From: Pseudopithomyces maydicus
Lineage: Eukaryota > Ascomycota > Dothideomycetes > Pleosporales > Didymosphaeriaceae
Reading direction: 5' to 3'
Length of the DNA stretch: 64,000 nucleotides
Assembly: GCA_026873275.1 (NCBI GenBank)
Contig: JANTUC010000006.1
Location: 744,001 to 808,000 of the forward strand
The notes under the pieces are model-generated. The model was not told the DNA's origin. It saw only the letters and a list, made by a program, of their open reading frames with translations, and ran no database searches. Position numbers and translations under genes: made by a program. Positions 1-11,171 of the stretch are shown here, piece after piece; within the stretch, counting starts at the first letter, position 1; each line of letters opens with the position of its first letter.

Positions 1-441
1 GAGCATGTGAAGCGGACTTACTTGATAGTGCTGAGCCGATGCAGGCCACAAGCGGGCTCTATCCGCGGTGGACGTGATGCTGGGCGTGCACAGGTGGGAC
101 TAGGACGCGTCAACGTGATAGCACCTACCTAAGCCAGGACGGACCGCTGTGGCTCGACTTCGGGGGGACTGAGGATGGGAAGCCGGAAAAACACAGCCGC
201 TTGGGGGTGTGGGACGGAATGACAGCAGACAATCTCGGCCAGGAGGATGGGCTTCTTGGGGAAGGAAAACGCCGAGGTGGATAGCTCTCCGTTGCTACGG
301 GCGGGCGGAAGCATTGCAGCAGGGCAGCAGGGCAACGAAGACTGCGAAGAGAGGACGGCGGGAACGGGGCCGGCTAATTGGACATGGGCTCAGGCGTCTG
401 GGGAGAGATAGGGCTGGACTGGACTGGGCTGGGCTTGAGAC

Positions 442-471
442 AGCACGTAGCACGTAGCACGTAGCACGTAG
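442..471. repeat. Tandem 7-mer repeat, four copies
   Basis: Four exact head-to-tail copies of the heptamer AGCACGT (442-448, 449-455, 456-462, 463-469) followed by the first two bases of a fifth. A minisatellite-like tract in the spacer upstream of the RAD57-type gene. Confidence 0.9.
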
Positions 472-510
472 ACGGCAGGCAGAGGGTTGCAGAGTCATGG
501 CGGGCGGGGT

Positions 511-531
511 GTGGAGCGTGGAGCGTGGAGC
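511..531. repeat. Tandem 7-mer repeat, three copies
   Basis: Three exact copies of GTGGAGC in a row. It lies 40 bases after the AGCACGT tract and has the same unit length but a different sequence. Confidence 0.85.
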
Positions 532-968
532 ATGCGCCTACCGACTGTCCATTTCCATTGTCCATGGAACAGCTGGGCAGCTGAGCCAGCAGCATCCATG
601 GGCGGCGGCAGCACCTGAGACTGCCCATCACCACCAGCACGGCGGCAGCGCCACAGCGCCGGCAGCTGCAGCCGGACGGCGGGGGGGCATGTGCCCTGAC
701 AAGAGGCGAACGTGCGGGGCGTCTGGGCTTGTTGGAGGCTGTCCATCTGTCGCCCGTCACAGGCTCGGTCACGGTGACGTCTGGCGCGGGGCAAGGGAAG
801 GTTAGTCAGCCCGTTGGCGCGTCGGCCGTCGCGTGTTCGCTGCACCCGCGGGCGCTGGCCTGCACGGCGCTCTCTGGCGCTGCCGTCGAACCTGGAACTG
901 GGCATCCACCCACCGCAGAGCCGCTGCTGCGTGCAAAGAATGGCCCTGACCCCGGCCCTGCACCACCC

Positions 969-2347
969 ATGACCGACCTGCTGCACGTCTTGCCGGACTT
1001 CGACACCACCGCCTATGCCCACCTGCTGCCTTCGCTCGACAAGGCGCTGATCTCGACGAACGACCTCGTCACCCTCGCGCCCGCCCATGTAGCGAAGCGC
1101 GCCCAGGTGCCTGCCGGGGAGCTGCGCAAGCTGGCCGACCACGTCGTGCGCCAGCTGCACCGGCACCTCGGCTTCGGCCATGAGGAACCTCTCCCCAACA
1201 GCCCCGGCAGCGCCTTTCTGTCGCCGTCTGGACATGCTCCCGTCCAGCCCGAATGTCTAAGCACCTTGGATGTCGGCCTCGACCAAGCCCTATTGGGCGG
1301 CTTTCGTCCTGGCTACCTGGTCGAGGTAGCTGGTGAGAGGTACGAGCCACCGTCTTCAAATAGCCTATCTGTCTTGCACAAGTGCTGACCATTGCCAGCG
1401 GTGCCGGGAAAACGCAATTGCTTCTTACGCTCTTGCTTGCATCACAGCTGCCCGCACCCCACGGCCTATCTAAATCGGCTGTGTACATCTCCACAGAAGC
1501 ACCCCTCGCCACCAATCGTCTCACCCAGTTGCTCTCCGCACACCCGCTGCTGTCCTCCCTTCCACCAAAAGAGAAGCCGTCGCTCTCGCGCATCCTGAGC
1601 ATCCAGACCCCCGACCTCGAGACCCAGGAACACATATTGCGTTACCAGCTGCCCGTTGCCATCAAGAAGCACAATGTGGGTCTCGTCGTGCTCGACTCGG
1701 TCGCTGCCAACTACCGCGCCGAATTCGACAAGTCTGGCCCGGGGGAGGGAGCCGCGTCCATGGCAAGGAGAGGCACCCAGCTAATCCAGCTTGGCGCATT
1801 GCTGCGCCATCTGGCTCGTACAGAAGGCATTGTAGTTGTTGTTGCCAATCAGGTCGCCGATCGTTTCTCTAGACCTGCCAATGTCGTTTCTCGTGTGCCT
1901 TCGAGGTCTAGTAGCCAAAATACCCCTGGGAACGACCGCCAACAAACCCCGCAGCCATGGCCGAATCACCCCGCCTCGCAGATAAATGACCAGGCCATGC
2001 TTTCGCCCGACCCGCTGGCCCTCGACCACCAGCAGTGCTGGTTCACTGGCTGGGGCGACCTTCGCTCAGAGCCCACGCATACCCTGAAGACCCCTTCCCT
2101 GGGCATCATCTGGGCGAACCAAATTGCCTGTCGCATTGCCTTGAGTAAGCGACCTGTTTTCGCAAGACGTGCACCTGTTCTCAGACCCAATGCCGAAGAC
2201 CACTGGGACGAAGATGAAAGTCATATTTCGAAATGGCGGCGCTGGTTCAAAGTCGTCTTTGCCCCTTGGGCCCCGCCTTCAGACAGTCGAGGGATAGAAT
2301 ACGAGCTAGTGGCGAGCGGTATGCGTTGTGTAGCAGAGGATAAATAG
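969..2347 (+). CDS. RAD57: RAD57-type RecA/Rad51 paralog, DNA repair
   Basis: Two exons, 969-1339 and 1399-2347, give 439 residues; the 59-nt intron splits a serine codon so that the Walker A motif GESGAGKT (residues 122-129) is made only after splicing. A hydrophobic Walker B strand ending VVLDS follows, then a VVVANQVADRF strand and a late LGIIWANQIACRIAL block, all typical of the Rad57/Xrcc3 branch of Rad51 paralogs. A low-complexity insert rich in S, P and Q separates the last two blocks. In yeasts Rad57 pairs with Rad55 to stabilise Rad51 filaments in homologous recombination in the nucleus. The start was chosen because the N-terminal LHVLPDFDT segment resembles fungal Rad57. It converges with the Sae2-type gene 193 bases downstream. 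Function is inferred from family. Confidence 0.85.
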
Positions 2348-2540
2348 ATGGGCTGAAATGCAAGTTCACGACGGCACTTGAATATTGTAGAATTGGACAA
2401 TACATGTTGAGAAGTTGGTCGTTTCCCTAACAATACCTACCTCTATACCAGGTGCCTGTCGTTGAAATCGCGTCATCCCTCCCATATACCCGAGAGACTA
2501 TTCTAATTTCCAACACCCCCTTCACGATCCCTGCACCCTT

Positions 2541-4944
2541 TCACTCATCCGCAAAGATGTACCTCCCACCCTTGCGCATAGCTTCCAGCCATCGGTTTCT
2601 AATCTCCACTTGTTCCATCTGCGCCGCCTTCTCTCTATCCTCCTCCTGCTCTTGCGTGTTCGGAAAATCCACACGCCAGAACCCCGGCGGTGTCTTCCGT
2701 CCCTCGTACACTCTTCGATGCTTCCCGTGTTCCGTAGCCAACTTACGTGTCCGTGCTTGGAGAACAATCTCATCTCTTTCTTCTTTACTCATCTGCGTGA
2801 GGCCAAAGCTGTCATACGCATCGCCGAGATAGTCTTCCAACAGCCCCTCTTCTTGTGATGAAGACAATCGAGGGGCTGCGAGGGCTAGGCTACGAAATGT
2901 GCTACCACAGCAAGAGGGGTTCGTGCAACCAGGAAGGCAGAGGCGGTCTTCGCGACGGCGGACTGTATCCGTGAACGCATGTGTGAAGCCACCATTGTAG
3001 GCAGGATTGACCTTGAAGTCTTTGACGCCGAGCTCGGCAATAGGTTTGTCGCGGAGCTGACCCTGTCTATCTTGAGACCTTGATCGTGGGGGATTGGCGC
3101 TTTGCGCGCGGGTTCAAGGGCACCCATACGCCATACCGGGCGGTCGTCAGGGACGAGTTCGCTTCGTGGAGTTGTTGCTGTGGAATGGCGATGGGATGGC
3201 TTCGCGCACGGCGTCAGGGTGGTATGATTTGACAAATCACGGTCTGATACTTGAGCGGTACTTGTCTTGGCCGGTGCACTCTTTGGTGTCTTGAGGGCAC
3301 TTTTGGTGGGTGATGGTCCGCTTTTATTAGCTCTTATTCGTTCATTGAAGTGTGCTCTTGCAAGGCTCGGTGGTAGTCTCTTTTTAACGTGGCTTTTAGA
3401 CCGGCCAGTCTCTCCTGGTTCTGCAAGATTGTTGATCTCGGTCTCATGTCGCGCCTCTTCGGCTTTAATTCGCTTGTTAGACGTATCGGCTCTGCCTGCT
3501 ACGATATTCGGGTCTAAGGGCTGTAGAATCTCTCTGGATTTCATGGGAGTACCCGTTGGCTCACTCACGGCTCTGATATCTTCGAGCTCTGTCATGTTCA
3601 TGACTTCGGTGGGTTCAGCCTTGATCAGATTTCCGCTGAAAGGTATACTGTTGGACCTCTGGTCGCGCCCTGTTCCGGGCTCAATGGAGAGTATTGAATT
3701 TAGTCGTTTCTGTCTCCGGTGGCGTGGGGTCATGATCGGATTGGGTCCTAGCTCATCCAGATCGATCATTTCCTTCCGGAGAGACGCGTCGACTGCGGCA
3801 TCAGGCGGTGGGCTGCTATATAATTCCTCCTTTACACGCACAGGTTTCGCTGGCGTGCCGTCGGGTTCACCATAGAAAACACTGGCATTAGTGGAAATGT
3901 CGCGTTTGCGTTTAAGCGATCTCCCGTACAGAAATTCGGGATCGTCATCCTTGGTCATATTAACTGCACGAGGTGTCATTTCGTTTTCCTGTTCCGTGGT
4001 TTCAGGAACCGTTGTTTGACTTGAGGTAACTTTGTCCGCGGCAGGTTCGTCTGCAATGGACGGCCTAGCATCCTTCAGTATAGAGATGGCGCCTGGATTG
4101 TCGCCCCCTGAAGGAAGCCTTGGTAATAAGTGTCTATTGTCCACAGCAAGACCACCCCGTTCTTCTTGATCACCCCGTGGTGAGTCTGCCCCTGTTTCTA
4201 ACTCAACCAAGGGAGTTGGTGATGAACCTTGTTGAGGAGCTGGTGACCGTGGTGACCGTACCGCCGCCGACACAGGGCTCGATGGCATAAAGGGTACGAG
4301 TCTAGGGGTTTGTATTGTAACATGGCTTTTTGTTTGCTCAGTCGAGGTCCCCCTTCCGATTTCATTCGCTTTCTCTCGAGATGTCGTTCAGCATAGTCTT
4401 GCCAGGCCTTCACGCTTTCCTTCATATCTTTGTTTTTTTGCATGACTGCAACGTTCTTCCGCTCCAGATATTTGAGTCGTTTTGCTGCATCTTGGTGCCT
4501 CTTATTCAAATCATGCAACTGATTGACAACGTCATTGAATTCCGTAGCTGGAATCTGGACCTCCGGCGTATTGGAATTTAGCTCTTCATTAGGAACCGCT
4601 ATGCCATGTTTTTCAAGTAGATTTTGCAGGCGAGTATTTTCGTATGTCAATTTCGCATTCTTGACTACGCCATTGCTAACATGATCTCGGAGAATCCGGA
4701 GCTCTTCATCTTCTAGGATTACAATAAGTGTATAACCATGAAAATAGTGTGAAAAAAACATACTGCTCTTTGATTCGAGTTCATACGCATCCATTCCTAT
4801 AAAGATTAGTCGCGGTCCTGACGTGGCATGGCCAAAGCACGTACGTTTCTTCCATTCTTTGTTCACGTCCGGAAGGATGACCTCATCGTAGACACGAGCC
4901 CACAGCGATTTACTGTGTGTTAGCCACGCGTCAAAATCGTCCAT
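2541..4944 (-). CDS. SAE2: Sae2/Ctp1 (CtIP) Mre11 endonuclease activator, frame broken twice
   Basis: Exons on the minus strand: 4845-4944, 4764-4796 and 2541-4712, with introns of 48 and 51 nt. The N-terminal part is a coiled coil (about residues 1-150) as expected for the tetramerisation region; the middle is S/T/P-rich and disordered; the C-terminal domain carries RDKPIAELGVKDFKVNP, an RRREDRLCLPGC cysteine block and TPPGFWRVDFPNTQE, the Sae2/CtIP signature. Family role: with Mre11-Rad50-Nbs1/Xrs2 it starts resection of double-strand breaks. The frame breaks at 4349-4353 and 3088-3092, both runs of five G/C; one extra base in each restores a frame of 768 residues that also keeps a conserved RPVWRM segment. 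I read these as sequencing deletions. Divergent from the F-box gene (191 bases). Confidence 0.8.
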
Positions 4945-5009
4945 GATTTTGAATGTGTTGCCTCGGTGTTTTGGTCGTCAACAACATATCTCCGCGATGA
5001 CTGCCTAGG

Positions 5010-5015
5010 ACGCGT
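5010..5015. promoter_or_regulatory. ACGCGT (MCB-like) box in the SAE2/F-box divergent promoter
   Basis: A perfect MluI cell-cycle box lies 66 bases upstream of the Sae2-type start in the 191-base spacer shared with the F-box gene. In yeasts this hexamer binds MBF and drives G1/S expression. A chance match is possible: the hexamer is expected around 15 times in 64 kb, and one copy also occurs inside the Sae2 coding region. Confidence 0.35.
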
Positions 5016-5135
5016 CTCCCGATGTCAGCGCGATGTCACGAGCATGACAGGTCTGTGCGTCGCTATCGATAACACCCTTACGACCCACATGCAGGCATGT
5101 TTAGAACTGATCACCATCCAATTACCCACATCATC

Positions 5136-6840
5136 ATGAAGAGGACGCGGGATGATGGTGAGTATCGTGAGCAGCCTGAGAAGGTGCGCAGGATAGATGC
5201 GCAGGACAGAATTTCTAAGCTTAGTGACGAAATTCTTGTTCGCATCCTGTCTTTCGCCACGGTGCCGACGCTACTGATATGCCAAAGGTATATCTATTTC
5301 CAGTACTTTTATATCTGTGACTGTACTAAAATATCTATAGAGTTTCTAAGAAATTCAGCAGTCTGGCAGTCGACTCAGAGTTGTGGAAGTCTGCTTACTA
5401 CAAAACTTTTGTCCTGCCGCGGGCAGCACGAATACCGCGCGTCAGAGATGCCAGCGCCACCTCCGATCAATTGCGATATTCCTCGAAACTTTCGAAATGG
5501 CTAGACGATGGACACCTTATAAAAGATGGGAGGAAGACAGACTGGAAACAACAGTACAAACTAAGGCACAACTGGGCGCAAGGGCAATGCGCGACCAGCG
5601 AGATTTTGATTGCAGAACGACCGCCTGAGCCACCTCTAATCGTTATGATGTCTCAGGGCACGATATATACAGCGGACTCAATATCTGGTCTTCGCGCCTG
5701 GAGTACTAAGAACAAACACGATTTTATCGCGTCCATTCCGCTTACTGGTAAAGATGGTAAACCGCGACTACCTTCGTCAATGGCGATTGATACGCGCGAC
5801 AGCGATCCTGGCCGCGAAAAAGTAATCGTGGGCTTCGAGGATGGCGTGTTCATCGTCTTCGAGCTTCAGAGAGATGAAATGGTCTTCAGGGTCCTTTTTG
5901 AGCATGCACCTTCGACAAATGGGATGCTGTCAGCATTGGCATACTCGTCGCCGTATCTTTTGACTATGACAGAAGACCAATTACTCTCTATCTATGTCTT
6001 TTCGAATACTGAAATGCAGAACGTTATTTTGCAACCACCACGGCTCCTGTTCTCTTTGAGGTCTCATACTGCCTGGCCACCAGTGTCTCTCTCCATCCGT
6101 ACGACTGCAACCAGCGTCACGGCCTCTATTGCATACGCTTTACCAACATATCTTTCCGGGTGGACGGTAGGAATCCAAGAAATGCGACTTTCCCTGGACG
6201 GAGAGCTGCTAGAATCGCGGTTGGCCACGGCGGCTGAACAAAATCACCAGATCCTCTATGGACAACGTTCAATATCATCTCCTTCGACTCGTTCGTCCTC
6301 TCCCTTCCCAGGCAGATCTCGTGAACTGTCTTTGGCAGTCACACCTAATCACTCAAAACCAACATCGATGTCATACTCGCATCCGTATCTCCTCGTGGCA
6401 CATCCCGACAACACGCTATCATTGTATCTTGTCAGGTCGACATCCTCATCACTCTCGATCGGCGCAGGGACCCGCCTCTGGGGACATACATCATCAATTT
6501 CCGGTGCTCACGTAGGCATGCGGGGCAAAGCTGTATCAGTCAGTCGATTAGGTGACGAACTTCGAGTATGGGATCTCGAAGGGGGATGTCTACTTCAGCG
6601 AACAGGAAAAGGTCAAGAAACGGTGAGCTAAGTGTTCGAGTGCAGCCCTCCAGGGGAATTCTCAACGAGGAAGTGCAAGCGGATCCGGGACAGAGAGTAG
6701 GTCTCCGCCTTGCGCTTGAGCAACGTTTTGACGATTCAGCAATCAGTAGGGGGTGGGTTGGATTTGACGAGCAGCACGTGATAGTATTACGAGAAAAGGG
6801 TGAAGGCAGTCAGGCACTGGTCGTCCACGATTTTACCTGA
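5136..6840 (+). CDS. F-box protein with WD-like C-terminal part, frame broken once
   Basis: Exons 5136-5287 and 5341-6840 (53-nt intron). Residues about 25-70 form an F-box (ISKLSDEILVRILSF, then VSKKFSSLAVDSELW across the splice), so it should bind Skp1 as the substrate receptor of an SCF ubiquitin ligase. The rest resembles a beta-propeller with blades ending in GLRAWST and LRVWDLEG. An in-frame ATG at 5097 would add 13 residues. The frame breaks near the last blade: adding one base to the G run at 6581-6585 restores an open frame to the stop and gives 550 residues, and the exon total is then divisible by three. Substrate is unknown. Shares its promoter with the Sae2-type gene. Confidence 0.7.
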
Positions 6841-7659
6841 ACGAAATGAGCTGCTTAAGGAGGTTAGTTTTGGTCATAGAGGGTCCGCCAAGAGTGCTGC
6901 AGCATCTTAATTTATAAAATAGAATTTGTCTGGTTGCACGTATTGGTTGCACATCATCCTGTGATACGCTGAATATGTACCTAGGCAGTTCCGGAGGGTC
7001 GATGAATTCAGTGTCAAGCGTGGGACACCTCTCCAACAAAACGAACGCCATTCAATAGTCTACCATCAAACGATTTCGCTGGCCCCGCGGCGCGCTTGTG
7101 GCGGGACGTTCGGTTGCAGGAAGCATTCTATATTCTTCTTAGCGCCACCTAGTAGTCCCACGATCTGCACCTACCATCTCGTGAGGGGTAAAAAAACACC
7201 GTTTTTAATACAAACATTGTTGAGGCAAACGAGAAAAATCACATTTTGTGATCTAGGAGCAGGCAGACCACGTTGATTTAGCAGCAAACATGCCTCGAGT
7301 CTTTCATAATTGTGCTTACTATAGCTTCTTTCACCGTAGTTATGTACTGAGATTGACCCGCTCCAACCGTGGTCAGGGCCGCACTTTCCAAATCCAAATT
7401 AGGTTAGACGCACTTGCTTCGTTTGCCCGCCGCACTTGCTGCAGATATTTTCGAGCTCCCCTCGTTCTTTCCACCTCCACGACTTCGCGAGTTAACAACT
7501 GAATTGGCGGATTCTTTCCCAGGCACGATATTTGGAAACGTCAGTTGCGATACATACGCTTTCTTTACTCAATACCGTAAACCCCACATTTAACAGGTCA
7601 GCCATGCACGTTTCCGTGTAGCTGCCTTTCGGGTACTCACACACCACAGACCTAAAACA
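6841..7659. other. Intergenic region upstream of the CCHC gene
   Basis: No gene seen. Moderately AT-rich, with an A7 tract near 7190. It probably holds the 3' end of the F-box transcript and the promoter and 5' leader of the zinc-knuckle gene. Confidence 0.5.
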
Positions 7660-8439
7660 ATGGACTTCCAAGCTCAATCCGGAGGCGCAGGCGGCCGTGG
7701 CTGCTACAACTGTGAGTCACCCTCTCGGTTTACCCAAAAAGTCCATTGCGCGCGTCTCATTACAATCACACTGCGGGGTGTACGAGTTCGTGTCCAAACA
7801 GCACCAAGTCTGACGCAGGCATCCTCTTTCGGCGAAATCATGTGATATCACTCTCAAGAAGCTTTACTGACGTTGTAGGCGGCGATTCTGCCCACCGTGC
7901 GGCTGACTGCCCCAGCAAGGGCAACCCCACTTGCTACAACTGCGGTGACAAGGGTCACTTGAGCCGTGAGTGCACCGCACCTCAGGCCGAGAAGAGCTGC
8001 TACCGCTGCGGCGAGACCGGCCACATCAGCCGCGAGTGCACCAAGGAGGGCGGTGCTCCCGCAGGTGGTGTCGGTGGTGGCCAGGAATGCTACAAGTGCG
8101 GCCAGCGCGGCCACATCGCTAGGAATTGCACCCAGGGTGCCGGTGGCTACGGTGGCGGTTACCAGCGTGGAGGATACGGCGGTGGCTACGGTGGTCCCAG
8201 GCAGACGACCTGCTACTCTTGCGGTGGCTTCGGTCACATGAGCCGTGACTGCACCCAGGGCCAGAAGTGCTACAACTGTAAGATCACTAGGTCGAACTTT
8301 GGCTAAGTCGTCCAGCTAACATATAATAGGCGGTGAGGTCGGTCACTTGTCGCGAGACTGCCCGTCCGAGACCACTTCCGAGCGTGTCTGCTACCGCTGC
8401 AAGCAGCCCGGCCACGTCCAGAACGCTTGCCCCAACTAA
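7660..8439 (+). CDS. GIS2: CCHC zinc-knuckle nucleic-acid-binding protein (Gis2/Byr3/CNBP family)
   Basis: Exons 7660-7711, 7879-8277 and 8330-8439 encode 186 residues. There are seven CX2CX4HX4C knuckles: CYNCGDSAHRAADC (made across intron 1), then CYNCGDKGHLSREC, CYRCGETGHISREC, CYKCGQRGHIARNC, CYSCGGFGHMSRDC, CYNCGEVGHLSRDC (across intron 2) and CYRCKQPGHVQNAC. A Gly/Tyr/Arg-rich RGG-like spacer lies between knuckles four and five. Seven knuckles match yeast Gis2 and animal CNBP, cytoplasmic RNA-binding proteins that associate with translating ribosomes and mRNAs. Both introns interrupt a knuckle inside the second Cys codon. Intron 1 (167 nt) is about three times the usual size here. Identification of the family is firm; its mRNA targets are not visible. 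Confidence 0.93.
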
Positions 8440-9594
8440 ACTCTTTCGTCGAGTACTCAACCCGGACTTAATTTTCATCGCGACGATATACATGTCTACG
8501 ACCATTGGTTCCGGCGTTTGGCTTGATTAAAGAGCTACCGACATCTCACGATTTTCCTTTCAATGTACATGTTCTCGTTTTGCGCGGCCGACACGCCGTC
8601 TTTCAACCCTTGCGCACGAAAAAGCATCATTCATCGCCCGGCATAATTTGACACGGTTCTTGACCGGCTGGCCCAATCGTCAAGAGGAAGGTTTTGAACG
8701 GAAACGCCACGAACTGGAAAGATTTTGCATTGGTGGACACGAAATGGGGAGAGCGGATATTGAAAGCAGAGCAGCGGAGTGGGTTGATGTTATCTTGATT
8801 CAATGCGAATGTTCTCACTAGAAAAAGTGGTGAGAACGGACGATCGATTACGTAGAGAACGAGGAATTGAAATCCTGTCCGCCACGCTGGATGCGGACTT
8901 ACGTCAAACATCATAGCCTCATCATCCAGAACATGTGAGTTTCTAAAATACCTGGGGCTTGATCCCAGATCATGATCCACCACGGACTGGGCATAGTAAG
9001 TACTGTCAGCTTGTCGATGGTTGGTTTTCCGCATTAGGGGATACATGATTCAGGTACCAAAGAACCGATCTAAGGATTTACACACAGTGTACATCTTATG
9101 GCACACGGTGGTCATGATCGTATTGTGACAGTTGGGAGTTATGACGGGTCACTCCAGGAACAGGTTGAGAATCCATCACAAAACTCCATTTGTTAAAATT
9201 ATAACAGCGGGGGAAAATGAATAATCCGTAAATGGAACAGATCAGATCATGATGAGCATGAGAGCGGTCAGGATCAATGCATGGCACGGTCACTATTGGC
9301 CCACGAAGTGTATTTGTCTTCTGTTTGTTCGAGGAGTCATCTTGGATGAATGACCCAGCATCGGAGACGTACCGACAGAGATACAGCAACTCCAAGGCTC
9401 AATTTTACGCACTGCACCTCAGAACCTCTGGCCCTGGACCTCGGGACCTCGGAATGTGAGAGTCACGTGTTAGCGTGAGCTCAGATGCCCTGCCAATCCC
9501 AAATGGGAAAGGACGGCTGCAATTCCGAATTCCTTTCCGAAAGTGTCTCTCTTCCAACGGCGTTTGAGGCCTGTAAATAGCAAATCGCTCCTCT
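8440..9594. other. Intergenic region, no gene seen
   Basis: About 1.15 kb between the CCHC gene and the flavoprotein gene. Open frames here are short and lack recognisable motifs. A short direct repeat (GACCTCGG twice, near 9437-9452) lies before the next gene. Confidence 0.5.
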
Positions 9595-10629
9595 ATGTCT
9601 CGATTCGCGTACATTAAAGGTCCACGTCCAATCTACATCCTCGCCGCATCTCTTGCGGGAGGGGCGGCTTACCGCTTTTCTAAACCTTCATTATGGAACG
9701 CGTCACTAGATCCGCACGACTTTTCGCCATATATCCTCGTCGATAAACAGCGTGCTTCATCGACCAACGCAATATTTACAATTCAAGCTGGGCACGATGG
9801 GCCAGAACCAGAGAGCGTGACAAAAGCCTGGAAGCGTGGTGTTTGGAGCGTTCAAATCAAGCAACCGCAGCTCCAAATTGCCAGAGCATACACGCCGCTT
9901 CCACCTGTACCGGGCCAAGTTGAAAGCGATGTCGGACACGAGTTGCGATTTTTGATACGGCAAGAAACGGGTGGAGAGGTATCGACATATTTACATCGAC
10001 TCCCAGAAGGATCCACGATCGAGCTACGGGGACCTCAATTGGAGCATGAGCTTCCTCATGATGTCAAGGAAGTCATCTTCCTCGCCGGTGGAACGGGCGT
10101 GGCACCTGCAATGCAGGTCGCACATGTTTTGGCTGAAAGGTCAGGGAACAAAATGCACCTACTGTGGGCAAACCGGCGCAGGGAAGAATGCGAGGGCGGC
10201 ATTAGCGATGAATCGGCTAAACATCCTGCCACAGAGAGGCAATCATGGTGGAAAGGCATTTTCGGATCGAGGCAAAACACAACACAGGAGAACTCTATAC
10301 ATCAAACGACCGGCATCAAGAAAGGCTTGATTGTGAAAGAGCTGGAGGCGCTAAAGGCGCGTTGTCAAGACTCATCGCAGAACCTCCACGTGCAGTACTA
10401 CGTCGATGAAGAGAATACTTTTATCAAGCCCAGTGATGTAGCGGAGCGGCTTCAGAAAGTATCAGCAGCAAGTGAAGGTTCACGACTAATACTTGTGTCT
10501 GGACCAGATGGCTTCGTCGAATACTGGGCTGGCAAGAAGTTATGGATTGATGGACGAGAAGTACAAGGGCCGCTTGGTGGTGTATTGGCAAAAATGGATT
10601 TGAAGAATTGGAAAGTTATTAAGGTTTAA
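9595..10629 (+). CDS. FR-type FAD/NAD(P)H oxidoreductase, Cyc2-like mitochondrial
   Basis: Single exon, 344 residues. A hydrophobic stretch at residues 12-26 could anchor the protein. The ferredoxin-reductase fold follows: an FAD-binding RAYTPLPP motif, the GGTGVAPAMQ nucleotide-binding loop near residue 165, and a C-terminal SGPDGFVEYWAG motif. A poorly conserved insert of about 60 residues (HPATERQSWW onward) splits the NAD domain. The combination of an N-terminal anchor and this domain resembles Cyc2, a mitochondrial inner-membrane flavoprotein that helps heme attachment to cytochrome c; cytochrome b5 reductase-like enzymes are the main alternative. Enzyme class is well supported, the Cyc2 assignment is inference. 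Confidence 0.75.
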   Translation: MSRFAYIKGPRPIYILAASLAGGAAYRFSKPSLWNASLDPHDFSPYILVDKQRASSTNAIFTIQAGHDGPEPESVTKAWKRGVWSVQIKQPQLQIARAYTPLPPVPGQVESDVGHELRFLIRQETGGEVSTYLHRLPEGSTIELRGPQLEHELPHDVKEVIFLAGGTGVAPAMQVAHVLAERSGNKMHLLWANRRREECEGGISDESAKHPATERQSWWKGIFGSRQNTTQENSIHQTTGIKKGLIVKELEALKARCQDSSQNLHVQYYVDEENTFIKPSDVAERLQKVSAASEGSRLILVSGPDGFVEYWAGKKLWIDGREVQGPLGGVLAKMDLKNWKVIKV

Positions 10630-11171
10630 AGTACACGTCAATCGAAGATACCCTTTGGAACTTGATTCTAATGCCAATCGCTCAACGGCGTTCGTCAATG
10701 GGCTTTGCTAAAAATTCGCGGATCTATTCGATCGGCAACCAAGTGTTTCCCGAAGCCAAATAAGATATGGCCGTGCTGTGTTACATTGGTTTTCCGACTC
10801 TACTCATTACCTTCTTACGACTTCTGCCTGTGCTATCTGGGTGTCATCGAAATTGCAGCACACATCTACAAATCAGAGTACGTTGTTGAGCGTTCAACTT
10901 CCCCGCAAGTATACTCGTAGGAAACCGCAATATCAACATCATGTGGGATTAGCGTCCGTGTGTTTTGCTTACCGTTGTCACGGTATACGCGAGCAAGCGC
11001 CCCACGTGCATTAGAAGTTTCCAGGGTAGCGGCATATTAATGAGGGCGGCGCATTCCGCGCTGACGAATTTGGGGTCCCTGCCGAGTCATGCATCGCTAT
11101 GAAAGAGCCCTCGTCCCACGCCACATCCGTCGCGAGGCTACACGGCGCGACGCATCGCCAGCGGTTTCGCC
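10630..11171. other. Intergenic region, no gene seen
   Basis: Separates the flavoprotein gene from the first MFS gene. Presumed 3' end and promoter; no motif that I can support. Confidence 0.5.

Larger units (their letters stand above)
1..968. other. Intergenic/upstream region of the RAD57-type gene
   Basis: No convincing gene. The stretch is GC-rich and all open frames lack family signatures. It holds short tandem repeats (annotated separately) and one ACGCGT hexamer at 115-120, which matches the MluI cell-cycle box but lies about 850 bases from the next start codon, so I give it little weight. Confidence 0.6.

Noticed and set aside
495..1235. 246-codon minus-strand open frame
   Set aside because: It overlaps the first exon of the RAD57-type gene, lies in GC-rich DNA and has no recognisable domain.
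3063..3136. A 74-nt GT..AG intron on the minus strand that would also fix the second frame break of the Sae2-type gene
   Set aside because: It would remove a conserved RPVWRM segment and has no good branch site; a missing base in the G run at 3088-3092 explains the break and fits the pattern elsewhere. Only transcripts can decide.
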